From assembly GCA_900766265.1 (NCBI GenBank), contig CAAFUS010000018.1, positions 124,001 to 188,000 of the forward strand: a DNA stretch of 64,000 nucleotides, written 5' to 3'. A model generated the notes under the pieces. It ran no database searches, was not told the DNA's origin, and saw only the letters and a list, made by a program, of their open reading frames with translations. The position numbers and the translations under genes are program-made. This DNA is from Pseudomonadaceae bacterium. Its GTDB lineage: Bacteria > Pseudomonadota > Gammaproteobacteria > Pseudomonadales > Pseudomonadaceae. Below, one piece after another: positions 1 to 7,876 of the stretch (position 1 is the first letter of the stretch; every line of letters starts with the position of its first letter).

Positions 1-118
1 CGCCGCCATAGATGCCGGCCTTGCCCGCCTGGGACTCACCGGTGTAGGGATTGGTGGTGCAACCGGCGAGCAGTACGAAGCCTGCAGCCACGGCGGTCAG
101 GTTACCCAGCATCTTCAT
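1..118 (-). CDS. Outer-membrane lipoprotein, N-terminus only (YiaD/OmpA-like)
   Basis: Only the first 39 codons lie in the window; the gene runs off the left edge. It starts MKMLGNL, has a hydrophobic signal segment and a lipobox LLAGC around residues 16-20, so it should be a lipidated envelope protein. After the cysteine comes TNPYTGESQAGKAGIYGG, a stretch typical of YiaD-like OmpA-family lipoproteins that continue into a glycine-zipper segment and a peptidoglycan-binding OmpA domain. That downstream part is not visible, so the family call is inferred from the signal region and the motif after it. Confidence 0.6.
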   Translation of the reverse strand, partial: MKMLGNLTAVAAGFVLLAGCTTNPYTGESQAGKAGIYGG

Positions 119-259
119 ATGTACTTCCTTAGATCATGTTCGGTTATCAAACTGGCCGCCCCGACGGAGCAGGCTCCTGCAGGGCGCGGCAAGATTAACA
201 AGATGAAGCGCAGCGGAGTGGGAACCGGCCATCAGAACGATGATCGGTACGGGCGCCGG

Positions 260-901
260 TCAGGCGCGCACGAAAGGGTTCTCCCGCATCTCGTCGCCCA
301 GTCGGGTGTCGGCACCGTGCCCGGCGACCACTGTGGCGTCCTCGTCCAGCCGGTACAGGCGTCGCCTGATCGAACGCTCCAGCGCGGCCCGGTCGCCGCC
401 CCACAGGTCGGTCCTGCCAACGCCACGACGGAACAGCGTATCGCCGGCGATCAGCAGCTTCGCCTCAGGAAACCAGAAGCTCATCGAGCCCGGCGTGTGT
501 CCGGGCGTGTGCAACGCAACGCCGCAGCCGCAATCAAGCGCCTGGTCATCAGCCAGCCACTGGTCCGGCGCGGGCACCGGCACGTAGGGCACACCGAACA
601 GCCGGCACTGCATTTCCAGGTTGTCCCAGAGGAACTGATCGTCCTTGTGCAGGTGCAAGGTAGCGCCGGTCCGCTCCTTCATCTGGCCGGAGGCGAGAAA
701 GTGGTCCAGGTGCGCGTGGGTGTGGATGATGCTTACCAACTTCAGGCCATGGGCCTCCAGGCGCGACAGGATCAGCTCCGGATCGCCGCCCGGATCGACC
801 ACGATGGCCTTCTTGCTCAGCGGATCACCAATGAGAGTGCAGTTGCACTGCAAAGGCCCGACGGGAAAGGTTTCGCGAATCAGGGAAGCGGAATTCGACA
901 C
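260..901 (-). CDS. MBL-fold hydrolase, glyoxalase II-like (YcbL/GloC type)
   Basis: A 213-residue metallo-beta-lactamase-fold hydrolase. The metal motif HTHAHLDHF is present, followed by the HTPGHTPGS histidine, the AGDTLF aspartate and a C-terminal GHG motif, all typical of stand-alone YcbL-type type II glyoxalases that hydrolyse S-lactoylglutathione or related thioesters. I chose the GTG at 901 because a GAGG lies about 7 bases upstream and the protein then begins just before the conserved IRETFPVGPLQCNC start of the family; an ATG at 958 would add 19 residues unlike the family. It lies 81 bp downstream of the acyl-CoA ligase on the same strand, so the two may be cotranscribed. Confidence 0.85.
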   Translation of the reverse strand: MSNSASLIRETFPVGPLQCNCTLIGDPLSKKAIVVDPGGDPELILSRLEAHGLKLVSIIHTHAHLDHFLASGQMKERTGATLHLHKDDQFLWDNLEMQCRLFGVPYVPVPAPDQWLADDQALDCGCGVALHTPGHTPGSMSFWFPEAKLLIAGDTLFRRGVGRTDLWGGDRAALERSIRRRLYRLDEDATVVAGHGADTRLGDEMRENPFVRA

Positions 902-982
902 AGAGAGCCTCGCTGCGGTGGTGGTTGCCGCGCAGGTTATCAAGACCTGGCGCGGCATGCCCGCCGCGACGCTGGCGCAGCC

Positions 983-2665
983 TCAGAGCGACGACAGCTC
1001 CACGCCGCCCTGTTCCTGCCAACGGGCGATGTCGACCCGGATGCGCTTCTTGTCGAGCTTGCCGACGCTGGTCTTGGGAATCTCCGCGACCAGGGCGATC
1101 TGCGAAGGGATCGCCCATTTGTTGATCTGCCCCGCGTCCACGGCAGGCTGGAGGAAGTCCTGCAGAGTACGGGCGTCGAGCGACTGGTCTTGCGCGAGCA
1201 CCAGCAGCGCGAACGGACGCTCGCCCCAGCGCTCATCCGGCACGCCAACCACGGCCACCTCGCGCACCGCCGGATGGCGGCTGATCAGGTCTTCGAGGGC
1301 CAGCGATGACAACCACTCGCCGCCGGTCTTGATCACGTCCTTGATGCGGTCGCGGATGTCGATGGCGCCGCCGGGGTCGATCGAGGCGACGTCGCCGGTG
1401 TGCAACCAGCCGCCCTGCCAGAGCTCCTCGCCCTTCTCCGGCTCGCGGAAGTAGCTCTGTGTCAGCCAGGGCGCGCGCAGTACCAGTTCGCCCTGGGCAA
1501 CGCCGTCGGCGGGCAGGAAGCGCCCGTCCGCCCCCTGGATCGCCGCGTCGACCAGCACCACCGGCACGCCGGCCTTCAGGTAGGCCCGGGTCTGCGCCTC
1601 TTCGTCCGCGTCGAGCAGTTCGTCACTGATGTGCGCACCGGAAATCAGCGGGCAGGTCTCCGACATGCCATAGGCCGCCGACAGGCGCATGCCGCGCGCC
1701 TTCGCCGCCTCGTAACAGCCTCGGTTGAGCGCGCTGCCCCCGACGATGATCTTCCAGCCGGCGAAATCGATGTCCTGGGCGGCGCCGGCGTTGAGCAGCA
1801 TCTGCACGATGGTCGGCACGCAATGGGAGAAGGTGACCTTTTCCCGGCGCCACAGCTCGATCAGGAACGGCGGATCGTAGCGGCCGGGGTAGACCTGCTT
1901 GACCCCAAGCATGGTTGCCACGTAGGGCATGCCCCAGGCGTGCACGTGGAACATCGGGGTGATTGGCATGTAAACATCGCCGGTGCGCATCAGCTCCGGA
2001 TCTTCCTTGCCGGTCACCGTAACCGCGGCGGCCAGCGTGTGAAGTACCAGTTGCCGATGGGTGAAATACACCCCCTTCGGATTGCCGGTGGTGCCGGTGG
2101 TGTAGAAGGTGGTCGCGACCGAATTCTCGTCGAAATCAGGGAAATCGTAGTGAGGTTCGGCATTGGCCAGCAGCTGCTCGTACTCGCCGAGGCAATCGGG
2201 CAGCTCCGCGTCGGCCGCGCCCTGGTCGGCCAGCAGGATGGTCTTCTCCACGGACGTCAGCTGACCTGCGATAGCCTGATACAGAGGCGCAAAGTCGCCA
2301 TTGACCAGCACGAAGCGGTCGTCGGCGTGGTTCATGGTGTAGAGGATCTGCTCCGGCGACAGACGCACGTTGATGGTGTGCACGACCGCGCCGATCATCG
2401 GGATGGCGAACATGCATTCCAGGTAGCGGTGACTGTCCCAGTCCATCACCGCTACGGTATCGCCAGCCTTGACCCCAGCGGCAGTGAGCACGTTGGCGAG
2501 TCGCGCGATGCGCTCGTTGAGCGTTGGGTAATCGAAGCGGAGCTGGTCGCGGTAGACGATTTCTCGGGTGCGCTCGTAACGCTTTCCAGACAATAGCAGC
2601 TGCTTGATAAGCAGCGGGTACTGGTAGGCGTTGTCGGCCGGTTTGAGGATTCGGGTCTTGAGCAT
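983..2665 (-). CDS. Acyl-CoA ligase, AlkK-like (medium/long-chain fatty acid)
   Basis: A 560-residue member of the AMP-forming acyl-CoA synthetase family. It activates a carboxylic acid with ATP and CoA through an acyl-adenylate. The phosphate-binding loop YTTGTTGNPKG is at about residues 189-199, the AYGMSET adenylate motif near 335, the HTGD motif near 420 and the C-terminal GKLDKK lysine near 540. The N-terminus (NAYQYPLLIKQLL) and overall sequence resemble AlkK-type medium-chain ligases, but substrate length cannot be read from sequence. The ATG at 2665 has an AAGGAA ribosome site. It is followed by the MBL hydrolase. Confidence 0.88.
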   Translation of the reverse strand: MLKTRILKPADNAYQYPLLIKQLLLSGKRYERTREIVYRDQLRFDYPTLNERIARLANVLTAAGVKAGDTVAVMDWDSHRYLECMFAIPMIGAVVHTINVRLSPEQILYTMNHADDRFVLVNGDFAPLYQAIAGQLTSVEKTILLADQGAADAELPDCLGEYEQLLANAEPHYDFPDFDENSVATTFYTTGTTGNPKGVYFTHRQLVLHTLAAAVTVTGKEDPELMRTGDVYMPITPMFHVHAWGMPYVATMLGVKQVYPGRYDPPFLIELWRREKVTFSHCVPTIVQMLLNAGAAQDIDFAGWKIIVGGSALNRGCYEAAKARGMRLSAAYGMSETCPLISGAHISDELLDADEEAQTRAYLKAGVPVVLVDAAIQGADGRFLPADGVAQGELVLRAPWLTQSYFREPEKGEELWQGGWLHTGDVASIDPGGAIDIRDRIKDVIKTGGEWLSSLALEDLISRHPAVREVAVVGVPDERWGERPFALLVLAQDQSLDARTLQDFLQPAVDAGQINKWAIPSQIALVAEIPKTSVGKLDKKRIRVDIARWQEQGGVELSSL

Positions 2666-2816
2666 CGGGGCATTCCTTTGTTATTGGAGTTGTTGCCCGC
2701 ACTCTAGTGGGCGGTCGGACGCCGCTGAACCCGTCTAAAGTGCGATTTTTTGCCAGCCCCATCTCGACCCCGATGCTTGCCGTGCGATTCCCCCACCGAC
2801 ACAGGTTGTAGAACTT

Positions 2817-3446
2817 TCAGCCCAGTTCGGTCAGCGCCAGCCGCGCACCCAGCCCCACCAGGACCGCCCCCATCAGGCGATCGAACCAGTGCCCCATGCG
2901 GGCAAAACCTGCCCGCACGCGACGCCGACTGAACAGCCAAGCGACCAAACAAAACCAGAGTGCCGTGGCCAAGGCGAGGTAGAGACCGTATCCGGCCTGC
3001 ACCGCAAGCGGCGTTTGCGGGCTGATCACCACGGTGAACAGCGAGAGGAAGAACAGGGTTGCCTTCGGGTTCAGGCCATTGGTGACGAAGCCGGTGACGA
3101 AGGCACGTCGCCACGACACCTTAGGCTGCTGCGACTCGGGCTCCAGCGCAGCGGCGCCCATGGGCCGAGCCCGCAGGGCGCGCACGCCCAGATACAGCAG
3201 ATAACCGGCCGCCAACCACTTGAAGAGGTTGAACAGCATCACTGACTGCGAGACGATCAGGCCGATACCCAGAAGCGAATACGCGACGTGCACGAGGATG
3301 CCGCTACCCACCCCCAGCGCCGTCCAGCTGCCCACACGCCGCCCCTGGGTGACGCTTTCACGCACCACCACCGCGAAATCCGGGCCCGGGCTGGCAACTG
3401 CCAGCAGATGCACCAGGGCCACGGTCAGAAATTCCATCCAGTACAT
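2817..3446 (-). CDS. LysE/RhtB family amino-acid exporter
   Basis: A 209-residue inner-membrane protein with about six hydrophobic segments. The N-terminus contains the family signature LAVASPGPDFAVVVRESVTQG (residues about 14-34), in which the PGPDF turn is diagnostic of LysE/RhtB/YggA exporters of amino acids or homoserine lactones. It is divergent from the 2-hydroxyacid dehydrogenase, with only 67 bp between the two starts, so they probably share a control region. The exported substrate cannot be inferred. The 150 bp between this gene and the acyl-CoA ligase downstream show no clear terminator. Confidence 0.87.
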   Translation of the reverse strand: MYWMEFLTVALVHLLAVASPGPDFAVVVRESVTQGRRVGSWTALGVGSGILVHVAYSLLGIGLIVSQSVMLFNLFKWLAAGYLLYLGVRALRARPMGAAALEPESQQPKVSWRRAFVTGFVTNGLNPKATLFFLSLFTVVISPQTPLAVQAGYGLYLALATALWFCLVAWLFSRRRVRAGFARMGHWFDRLMGAVLVGLGARLALTELG

Positions 3447-3513
3447 GTCTCACGCTCCGTTCGATGCCGGCTGGCATTCTCGACCAGCCGGGACCACAAC
3501 AAAAGGTACAGTC

Positions 3514-4476
3514 ATGACAAATCGCCGCGCCGTTTTCCTCGACCTCGCCCCGCTGGACCAGGGCGACCTCGACCTGTCACCGCTGCAGGGCGTATTCGAC
3601 GAGCTGACCTGCCATGAACACACCGCCCCGCAGGACATCGTCGAACGCCTTCAGGGCGCACAGGTGGCGATCGTCAACAAGGTCGCGCTAGATGCCGAGG
3701 CGCTGGCCGCCTGTCCGAGGCTGGAGCTGATCCTGGTCAGCGCCACCGGCGTGAACAATATCGACCTGAACGCGGCGCGCGAACGGGGCATCACCGTCTG
3801 CAACTGCCAGGGCTACGGCACCGCGACGGTGGCCCAGCACACCCTCGCCCTACTGCTGGCCCTGGCCATACGGCTGCCCGACTACCAGCGCGCCGTAGAG
3901 GCCGGCCGCTGGGAGGAGACAAGCCACTTCTGCCTGCTGGACTTCCCGATCGTCGAGCTCGAAGGCAAGACCCTGGGCCTGCTCGGCCATGGCGAGCTGG
4001 GCAGTGCCGTCGCGCGACTGGCCGAGGCGCTAGGCATGCGCGTGCTGATCGGCAACCTGCCGGGCCGTCCGGAGCGCGCGGGCAGGCTGTCGCTGGACGA
4101 ACTGCTGCCGCAGGTCGACGCCCTGACTCTGCATTGCCCACTGACCGAAGCGACCCGCAACCTGATCGGCGCCCGTGAGCTGGCACTGCTCAAACCCACC
4201 GCATTCGTCATCAATGCCGCACGCGGCGGGCTGATCGACGAACAGGCGCTGGCCGACAGCCTGCGCAGCGGCCATCTAGGCGGCGCGGCGACCGACGTGC
4301 TCACGGTGGAGCCACCGGTCGACGGCAATCCGCTGCTGGCAGGCGATATCCCACGCCTGATCATCACACCCCACAGCGCCTGGGGCAGCCGTGAAGCCCG
4401 CCAGCGCATCGTCGGGCAGTTGGCCGAGAACGCCAGCGCGTTCTTCTCCGGCACGCCCAAACGCCAGGTCGGCTGA
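3514..4476 (+). CDS. D-2-hydroxyacid dehydrogenase (hydroxypyruvate/glycerate type)
   Basis: A 320-residue NAD(P)-dependent D-isomer-specific 2-hydroxyacid dehydrogenase. The Rossmann motif LLGHGELGSAVA is near residue 152; the catalytic triad is the Arg of NAARGGLID, the Glu of LTVEPP and the His of ITPHSAWG. The sequence resembles bacterial HprA-type glycerate/hydroxypyruvate reductases, but substrate is inferred. The start is the ATG at 3514 (MTNRRAVF); the reading frame stays open further upstream but that portion overlaps the divergent exporter and lacks family similarity. Confidence 0.85.
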   Translation: MTNRRAVFLDLAPLDQGDLDLSPLQGVFDELTCHEHTAPQDIVERLQGAQVAIVNKVALDAEALAACPRLELILVSATGVNNIDLNAARERGITVCNCQGYGTATVAQHTLALLLALAIRLPDYQRAVEAGRWEETSHFCLLDFPIVELEGKTLGLLGHGELGSAVARLAEALGMRVLIGNLPGRPERAGRLSLDELLPQVDALTLHCPLTEATRNLIGARELALLKPTAFVINAARGGLIDEQALADSLRSGHLGGAATDVLTVEPPVDGNPLLAGDIPRLIITPHSAWGSREARQRIVGQLAENASAFFSGTPKRQVG

Positions 4477-4544
4477 TCGCGCGGGCAAGCGTGCCGCAGC
4501 GGTGACAGGGCTGATAAGCTTCACCGCTTTTCAGAGGAGTCGCC

Positions 4545-5543
4545 ATGGATCCGCGCAGTGAAGTCATCTTGCGCCAGGCCGAGCTGTTCGGTGGCAATTT
4601 GTTGCTGGCGGGCCTGCCGGCAGATGACCTGCTCGGCCGGCTGCCCAACGCCCACGGCTGGAGCTGGCACGCCGGCGACCACCAGCGCCTGCAGGCGCGC
4701 TTCGGGGAGCGCTGCCTGTTCGGCGTGACTCCACCTCCGCAACCCTTCGATGCCGCCGTACTGTTCCTGCCCAAATCCCGGGAGTTGAGCGACTACCTGC
4801 TGCGCACGCTGGCCAGCCGGCTGGCGGACAAGCCGCTCTATCTGGTCGGCGAAAAGCGCGGCGGTATCGAACGTGCCGCACGCCAGCTCGAGGATTTCGG
4901 CACCCCGCGCAAGCTCGACAGCGCTCGCCATTGCCAGCTCTGGCAGGTGACGGTAAGCGAGGCGCCCGACGCGCCCGCGCTCGAAGCCCTCGCGCAGCGT
5001 TTCACCCTCGACCTGCCGGATGGCCCGCTGGAGATCGTGAGCCTGCCGGGCGTGTTCAGCCATGGCCGCCTGGACCGGGGCAGCGCCCTGCTACTGACCC
5101 AGCTCGATGACGTTCCGCGCGGTCGCGTGCTGGATTTCGGCTGCGGCGCGGGCGTGCTCGGCAGCGCCCTTAAACGGCGCTATCCGGAGAGCGAACTGGT
5201 GCTTCTGGATGTCGACGCCTTTGCCGTACAGGCCAGCCGCATGACCCTGGCCGCCAACCGGCTGCAAGCCGAGGTCATCGCCGCCGACGGGATCGACGGT
5301 GCTCCGAACAATCTTGCCGCCATCGTCAGCAACCCGCCCTTCCACCAAGGTGTACACACCGATTATCAGGCCAGCGAAACCCTGTTCCAGCGCGCCGCGT
5401 CGCACCTGCTGCCCAGCGGCGAACTGCGCCTGGTGGCCAATGCCTTCCTCAAATATCCCGCCTTGATAGAGGCCGCGCTGGGCCCATGCCAGACGTTGGT
5501 CGAGGCTGACGGCTTTCGAATTTATCGGGCCAAACGCCGCTAG
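4545..5543 (+). CDS. rsmC: 16S rRNA m2G1207 methyltransferase RsmC
   Basis: A 332-residue class I SAM-dependent methyltransferase with the tandem architecture of RsmC: a catalytically dead N-terminal half and an active C-terminal half. SAM-binding motif I (VLDFGCGAGVLG) is near residue 190 and the substrate motif IV NPPFHQG near 260, as in RsmC/RlmG enzymes that methylate a guanine N2. It modifies G1207 of 16S rRNA in the assembled 30S subunit. An AGAGGAG site precedes the ATG. It is 68 bp downstream of the dehydrogenase. Confidence 0.9.
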   Translation: MDPRSEVILRQAELFGGNLLLAGLPADDLLGRLPNAHGWSWHAGDHQRLQARFGERCLFGVTPPPQPFDAAVLFLPKSRELSDYLLRTLASRLADKPLYLVGEKRGGIERAARQLEDFGTPRKLDSARHCQLWQVTVSEAPDAPALEALAQRFTLDLPDGPLEIVSLPGVFSHGRLDRGSALLLTQLDDVPRGRVLDFGCGAGVLGSALKRRYPESELVLLDVDAFAVQASRMTLAANRLQAEVIAADGIDGAPNNLAAIVSNPPFHQGVHTDYQASETLFQRAASHLLPSGELRLVANAFLKYPALIEAALGPCQTLVEADGFRIYRAKRR

Positions 5544-5585
5544 CCTGTTGCACAACCGGATTCGCTTGGGCAAACTCGCGCCCGT

Positions 5586-5760
5586 CCTGGGGGAGTAGTC
5601 TCGGCGAGCACCCTGCCCGCCCGGCGTGCGTCAACATACTTGGTCCACAGACCATGGCGCCCGCGACCAGCGAAGCTGCAAAGCAGCCTTCGCCTGGCCT
5701 GACAAGACCCATGGCATGAACACCTGACCCGGGGGCGGGCAGGTCGTGCATGCCATGGTT
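5586..5760 (+). promoter_or_regulatory. yybP-ykoY manganese riboswitch with start-sequestering hairpin
   Basis: The leader of the GDT1-family gene carries the two most conserved strings of the yybP-ykoY aptamer, GGGGGAGTAG at about 5589-5598 and GTCAACATACTTGG at about 5630-5643, and a closing GACAAGACC at 5701-5709. Immediately after it, CCATGGCATG (5709-5718) is perfectly complementary to CATGCCATGG (5749-5758), with inner pairs ACCTG/CAGGT and CCCG/CGGG. The 3' arm contains the ATG at 5755 and the AGG of the ribosome site, so this hairpin should block translation. Known members of this class bind Mn2+ and turn on Mn exporters, which fits the gene downstream. Boundaries are approximate. Confidence 0.85.
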
Positions 5761-6378
5761 AAACGTCGGCCCGCCCCTTTCGGAACCCGTTTGGAATCGT
5801 TCTTCATCCCCACGCTGGTCGTTGCCCTCGCCGAGATTGGCGACAAGACCCAGCTGCTCGCCCTGCTCCTGGCCGCCCGCTACCGGCAACCCTGGCCGAT
5901 CATCGCAGGGATGGTAGTCGCCACCCTCGCCAACCATCTGTTTGCCGGCCTGATCGGCAACTGGGTTTCGCGCGCACTGTCGGAAGTCACCCTGAGCTGG
6001 ATCCTGGCGGCGGCCTTCGCTGCAGTCGCCGTGTGGAGCCTGATTCCCGACAAGCTCGACGAGGACGAGGCCTCGCGCGGGCGCCGCTACGGCCCATTCT
6101 TTGCCACGCTGATCGCATTCTTCCTCGCCGAGATGGGGGACAAGACCCAGGTCGCAACTGTGATGCTGGCCGCACAGTATCCGCAGTTCGTTCTGGTTAT
6201 CCTCGGCACCACACTGGGCATGCTGGTCGCTAATGTGCCCGTGGTCCTGGCGGGCAACTTTGCAGCCGATCGTCTGCCGCTGACGCTCATTCGTCGCGTA
6301 GCAGCTGCAGCGTTCGCCGGACTGGCCTTGTATGCCACCTATAAAGCGTTGAGCCTCAGCGGGATGTTGTCTTTCTGA
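5755..6378 (+). CDS. GDT1/TMEM165 family (UPF0016) manganese exporter
   Basis: A 207-residue inner-membrane protein with six predicted membrane segments in two repeats. Each repeat carries the family signature E-x-G-D-K-T: EIGDKTQLLALLL near residue 27 and EMGDKTQVATVML near 127. Members such as MneA export Mn2+ (and in eukaryotes move Mn2+/Ca2+). The upstream Mn2+ riboswitch supports a manganese-efflux role. I use the ATG at 5755 because it lies in the riboswitch hairpin; an in-frame GTG at 5746 is an alternative start adding three residues. Confidence 0.88.
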   Translation: MVKRRPAPFGTRLESFFIPTLVVALAEIGDKTQLLALLLAARYRQPWPIIAGMVVATLANHLFAGLIGNWVSRALSEVTLSWILAAAFAAVAVWSLIPDKLDEDEASRGRRYGPFFATLIAFFLAEMGDKTQVATVMLAAQYPQFVLVILGTTLGMLVANVPVVLAGNFAADRLPLTLIRRVAAAAFAGLALYATYKALSLSGMLSF

Positions 6379-6460
6379 CTGCGGGCACAACTATCCGAAC
6401 CCAGGGCCGCTGCGGCATGTTCGAAAGACGCGCCGCAGCAAACCCAGGAGAGAAGCTGCA

Positions 6461-6898
6461 ATGTCACCGGATGATTGCAAGAAACGTGTCCGTACCCACA
6501 TCGACCTGAGCTGGAACAAAGGTCGTCTGGCACTGGCCGAACAACTACAAAGCAAATACTTCACCTACAAGAGTTCACTGGCCCAGCAGCCTCTCGATAG
6601 TGCCGGCTTTGCCCAGATCGTGCGTGACATCCGTGAGGCGATTCCGGATCTGGAAGTGGTGATCGATGAGTGCCTCAACGATGGCAACAAAGTGATCACC
6701 TCCAGCACCCTGATCGGCACGCTGGTCAAGCCTGCGTTCGGACGCCAGCCGAGCGACAAGATCATGGCAATCGCGGCGATGTCGATCTGGACGCTCAATC
6801 CGGCGGGGGACATCGAAGAACTCAACTCGCTCTTCGACCTCGATGGGGGGCGCTCGCTGGCCCATCAGGAATCGCCCCAGGCGCAGCCGCTGGTCTGA
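6461..6898 (+). CDS. SnoaL-like polyketide cyclase-family protein
   Basis: A 145-residue protein with the layout of the SnoaL/NTF2-like fold: an N-terminal helix with a long KGRLALAEQ segment, the FAQIVRDIREAIPDLEVVIDE core and a strand pair around VITSSTLIGTLVKPAFG. Such proteins are small alpha/beta barrels used as cyclases, isomerases or binding proteins; no catalytic role can be assigned here. AGGAGAGAAG precedes the ATG. It converges with the M48 protease, with only 17 bp between the stops. Confidence 0.7.
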   Translation: MSPDDCKKRVRTHIDLSWNKGRLALAEQLQSKYFTYKSSLAQQPLDSAGFAQIVRDIREAIPDLEVVIDECLNDGNKVITSSTLIGTLVKPAFGRQPSDKIMAIAAMSIWTLNPAGDIEELNSLFDLDGGRSLAHQESPQAQPLV

Positions 6899-6915
6899 GC
6901 GGCTCGCCTTGATCG

Positions 6916-7734
6916 TCAGCGACCCGAACGGGCCTGCTCGTACAAGGGCATCACTTTCGGGATGTTCGCCTGCAGCGCGGCGATACGGCTCCCGGACGAC
7001 GGGTGAGTGCTCATGAACTCCGGCGGAGCCGAGCCACCCGCTTGACTCATCTTCTCCCAGAGGGTGATCGCGGCATTGGGGTTGTAGCCGCCGCGGGCGG
7101 CCAGTTCCAGCCCGATCAGATCCGCCTCGTTCTCGTTAGCACGGCTGTTGGGCAGCGTCATCAGGTATTCCACCCCCATGTTGGCCAACTGCAGGCTGCC
7201 GTCACCGAGGCCGAACGCCGACCCCAACTGGGTGGCCATCTGCACTCCATACGCCTTGGACATTGCCTCGCGTCCGTGCTCGCGCAGGGCGTGGGCGATC
7301 TCGTGGCCCATCACCGCAGCGATCTCGTCGTCGGTGAGTTGGAGTTTCTCGATCAGCCCGGTGTAGAAGATGATCTTGCCGCCAGGACCGCAGTTGGCAT
7401 TCAGCTCGGGGCTGGCGATCACGTTGACCTCCCAGTCCCACTGGGCCGCATCGGGTCGGAACACCGGAGCCTTGGCGATCAGGCGTTGGCCGATGGCGTT
7501 GACGCGCTTGGAGATGGCGCTGTTCTTGTCCAGCACACCTTTTTGTGACGCTTCCTGGAGGGTTTGTTGGTACGACTGGGCGTACATCTGGTTGACCTGC
7601 TCGGTCGACAGCATGCTGAACATGTATTGCTTGCGGTCGACTCCGATAGCCCCGCCGCTGGTGGTGTTGACCGCCTGGCAGCCCGCCAGCAACGCGGCGC
7701 CGATCAGCATCGACAGGGTGTGTGGCTTGAACAT
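6916..7734 (-). CDS. M48-family zinc metalloprotease lipoprotein (LoiP/BepA-like)
   Basis: A 272-residue lipoprotein: signal peptide with lipobox LLAGC at about residues 15-19, then a peptidase M48 domain with the zinc site HEIAHALREH near 145-154 and the third ligand in the ENEADLIGLELAARGGY segment near 200. Family members such as LoiP and BepA act in the periplasm on misassembled outer-membrane proteins. No TPR region follows, so it resembles LoiP more than BepA. It is monocistronic; its promoter must lie in the 142 bp shared with the divergent chemoreceptor. Confidence 0.88.
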   Translation of the reverse strand: MFKPHTLSMLIGAALLAGCQAVNTTSGGAIGVDRKQYMFSMLSTEQVNQMYAQSYQQTLQEASQKGVLDKNSAISKRVNAIGQRLIAKAPVFRPDAAQWDWEVNVIASPELNANCGPGGKIIFYTGLIEKLQLTDDEIAAVMGHEIAHALREHGREAMSKAYGVQMATQLGSAFGLGDGSLQLANMGVEYLMTLPNSRANENEADLIGLELAARGGYNPNAAITLWEKMSQAGGSAPPEFMSTHPSSGSRIAALQANIPKVMPLYEQARSGR

Positions 7735-7876
7735 GGCGCTCCTCCATCAAACGTGGCGCGTATGCTAGAACCGCCTAGAGGCACCGGCAAGCGCGCCGTC
7801 TGGCTTTTGTATCGCAAAATTTCAGTTTTCATTACGACAGCCGATAACGAGCCATACCCATAAGAAGGCTGTCGCC

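Noticed and set aside
1400..2596. 398-residue plus-strand open frame over the acyl-CoA ligase
   Set aside because: Shadow of the ligase gene; no recognised motifs.
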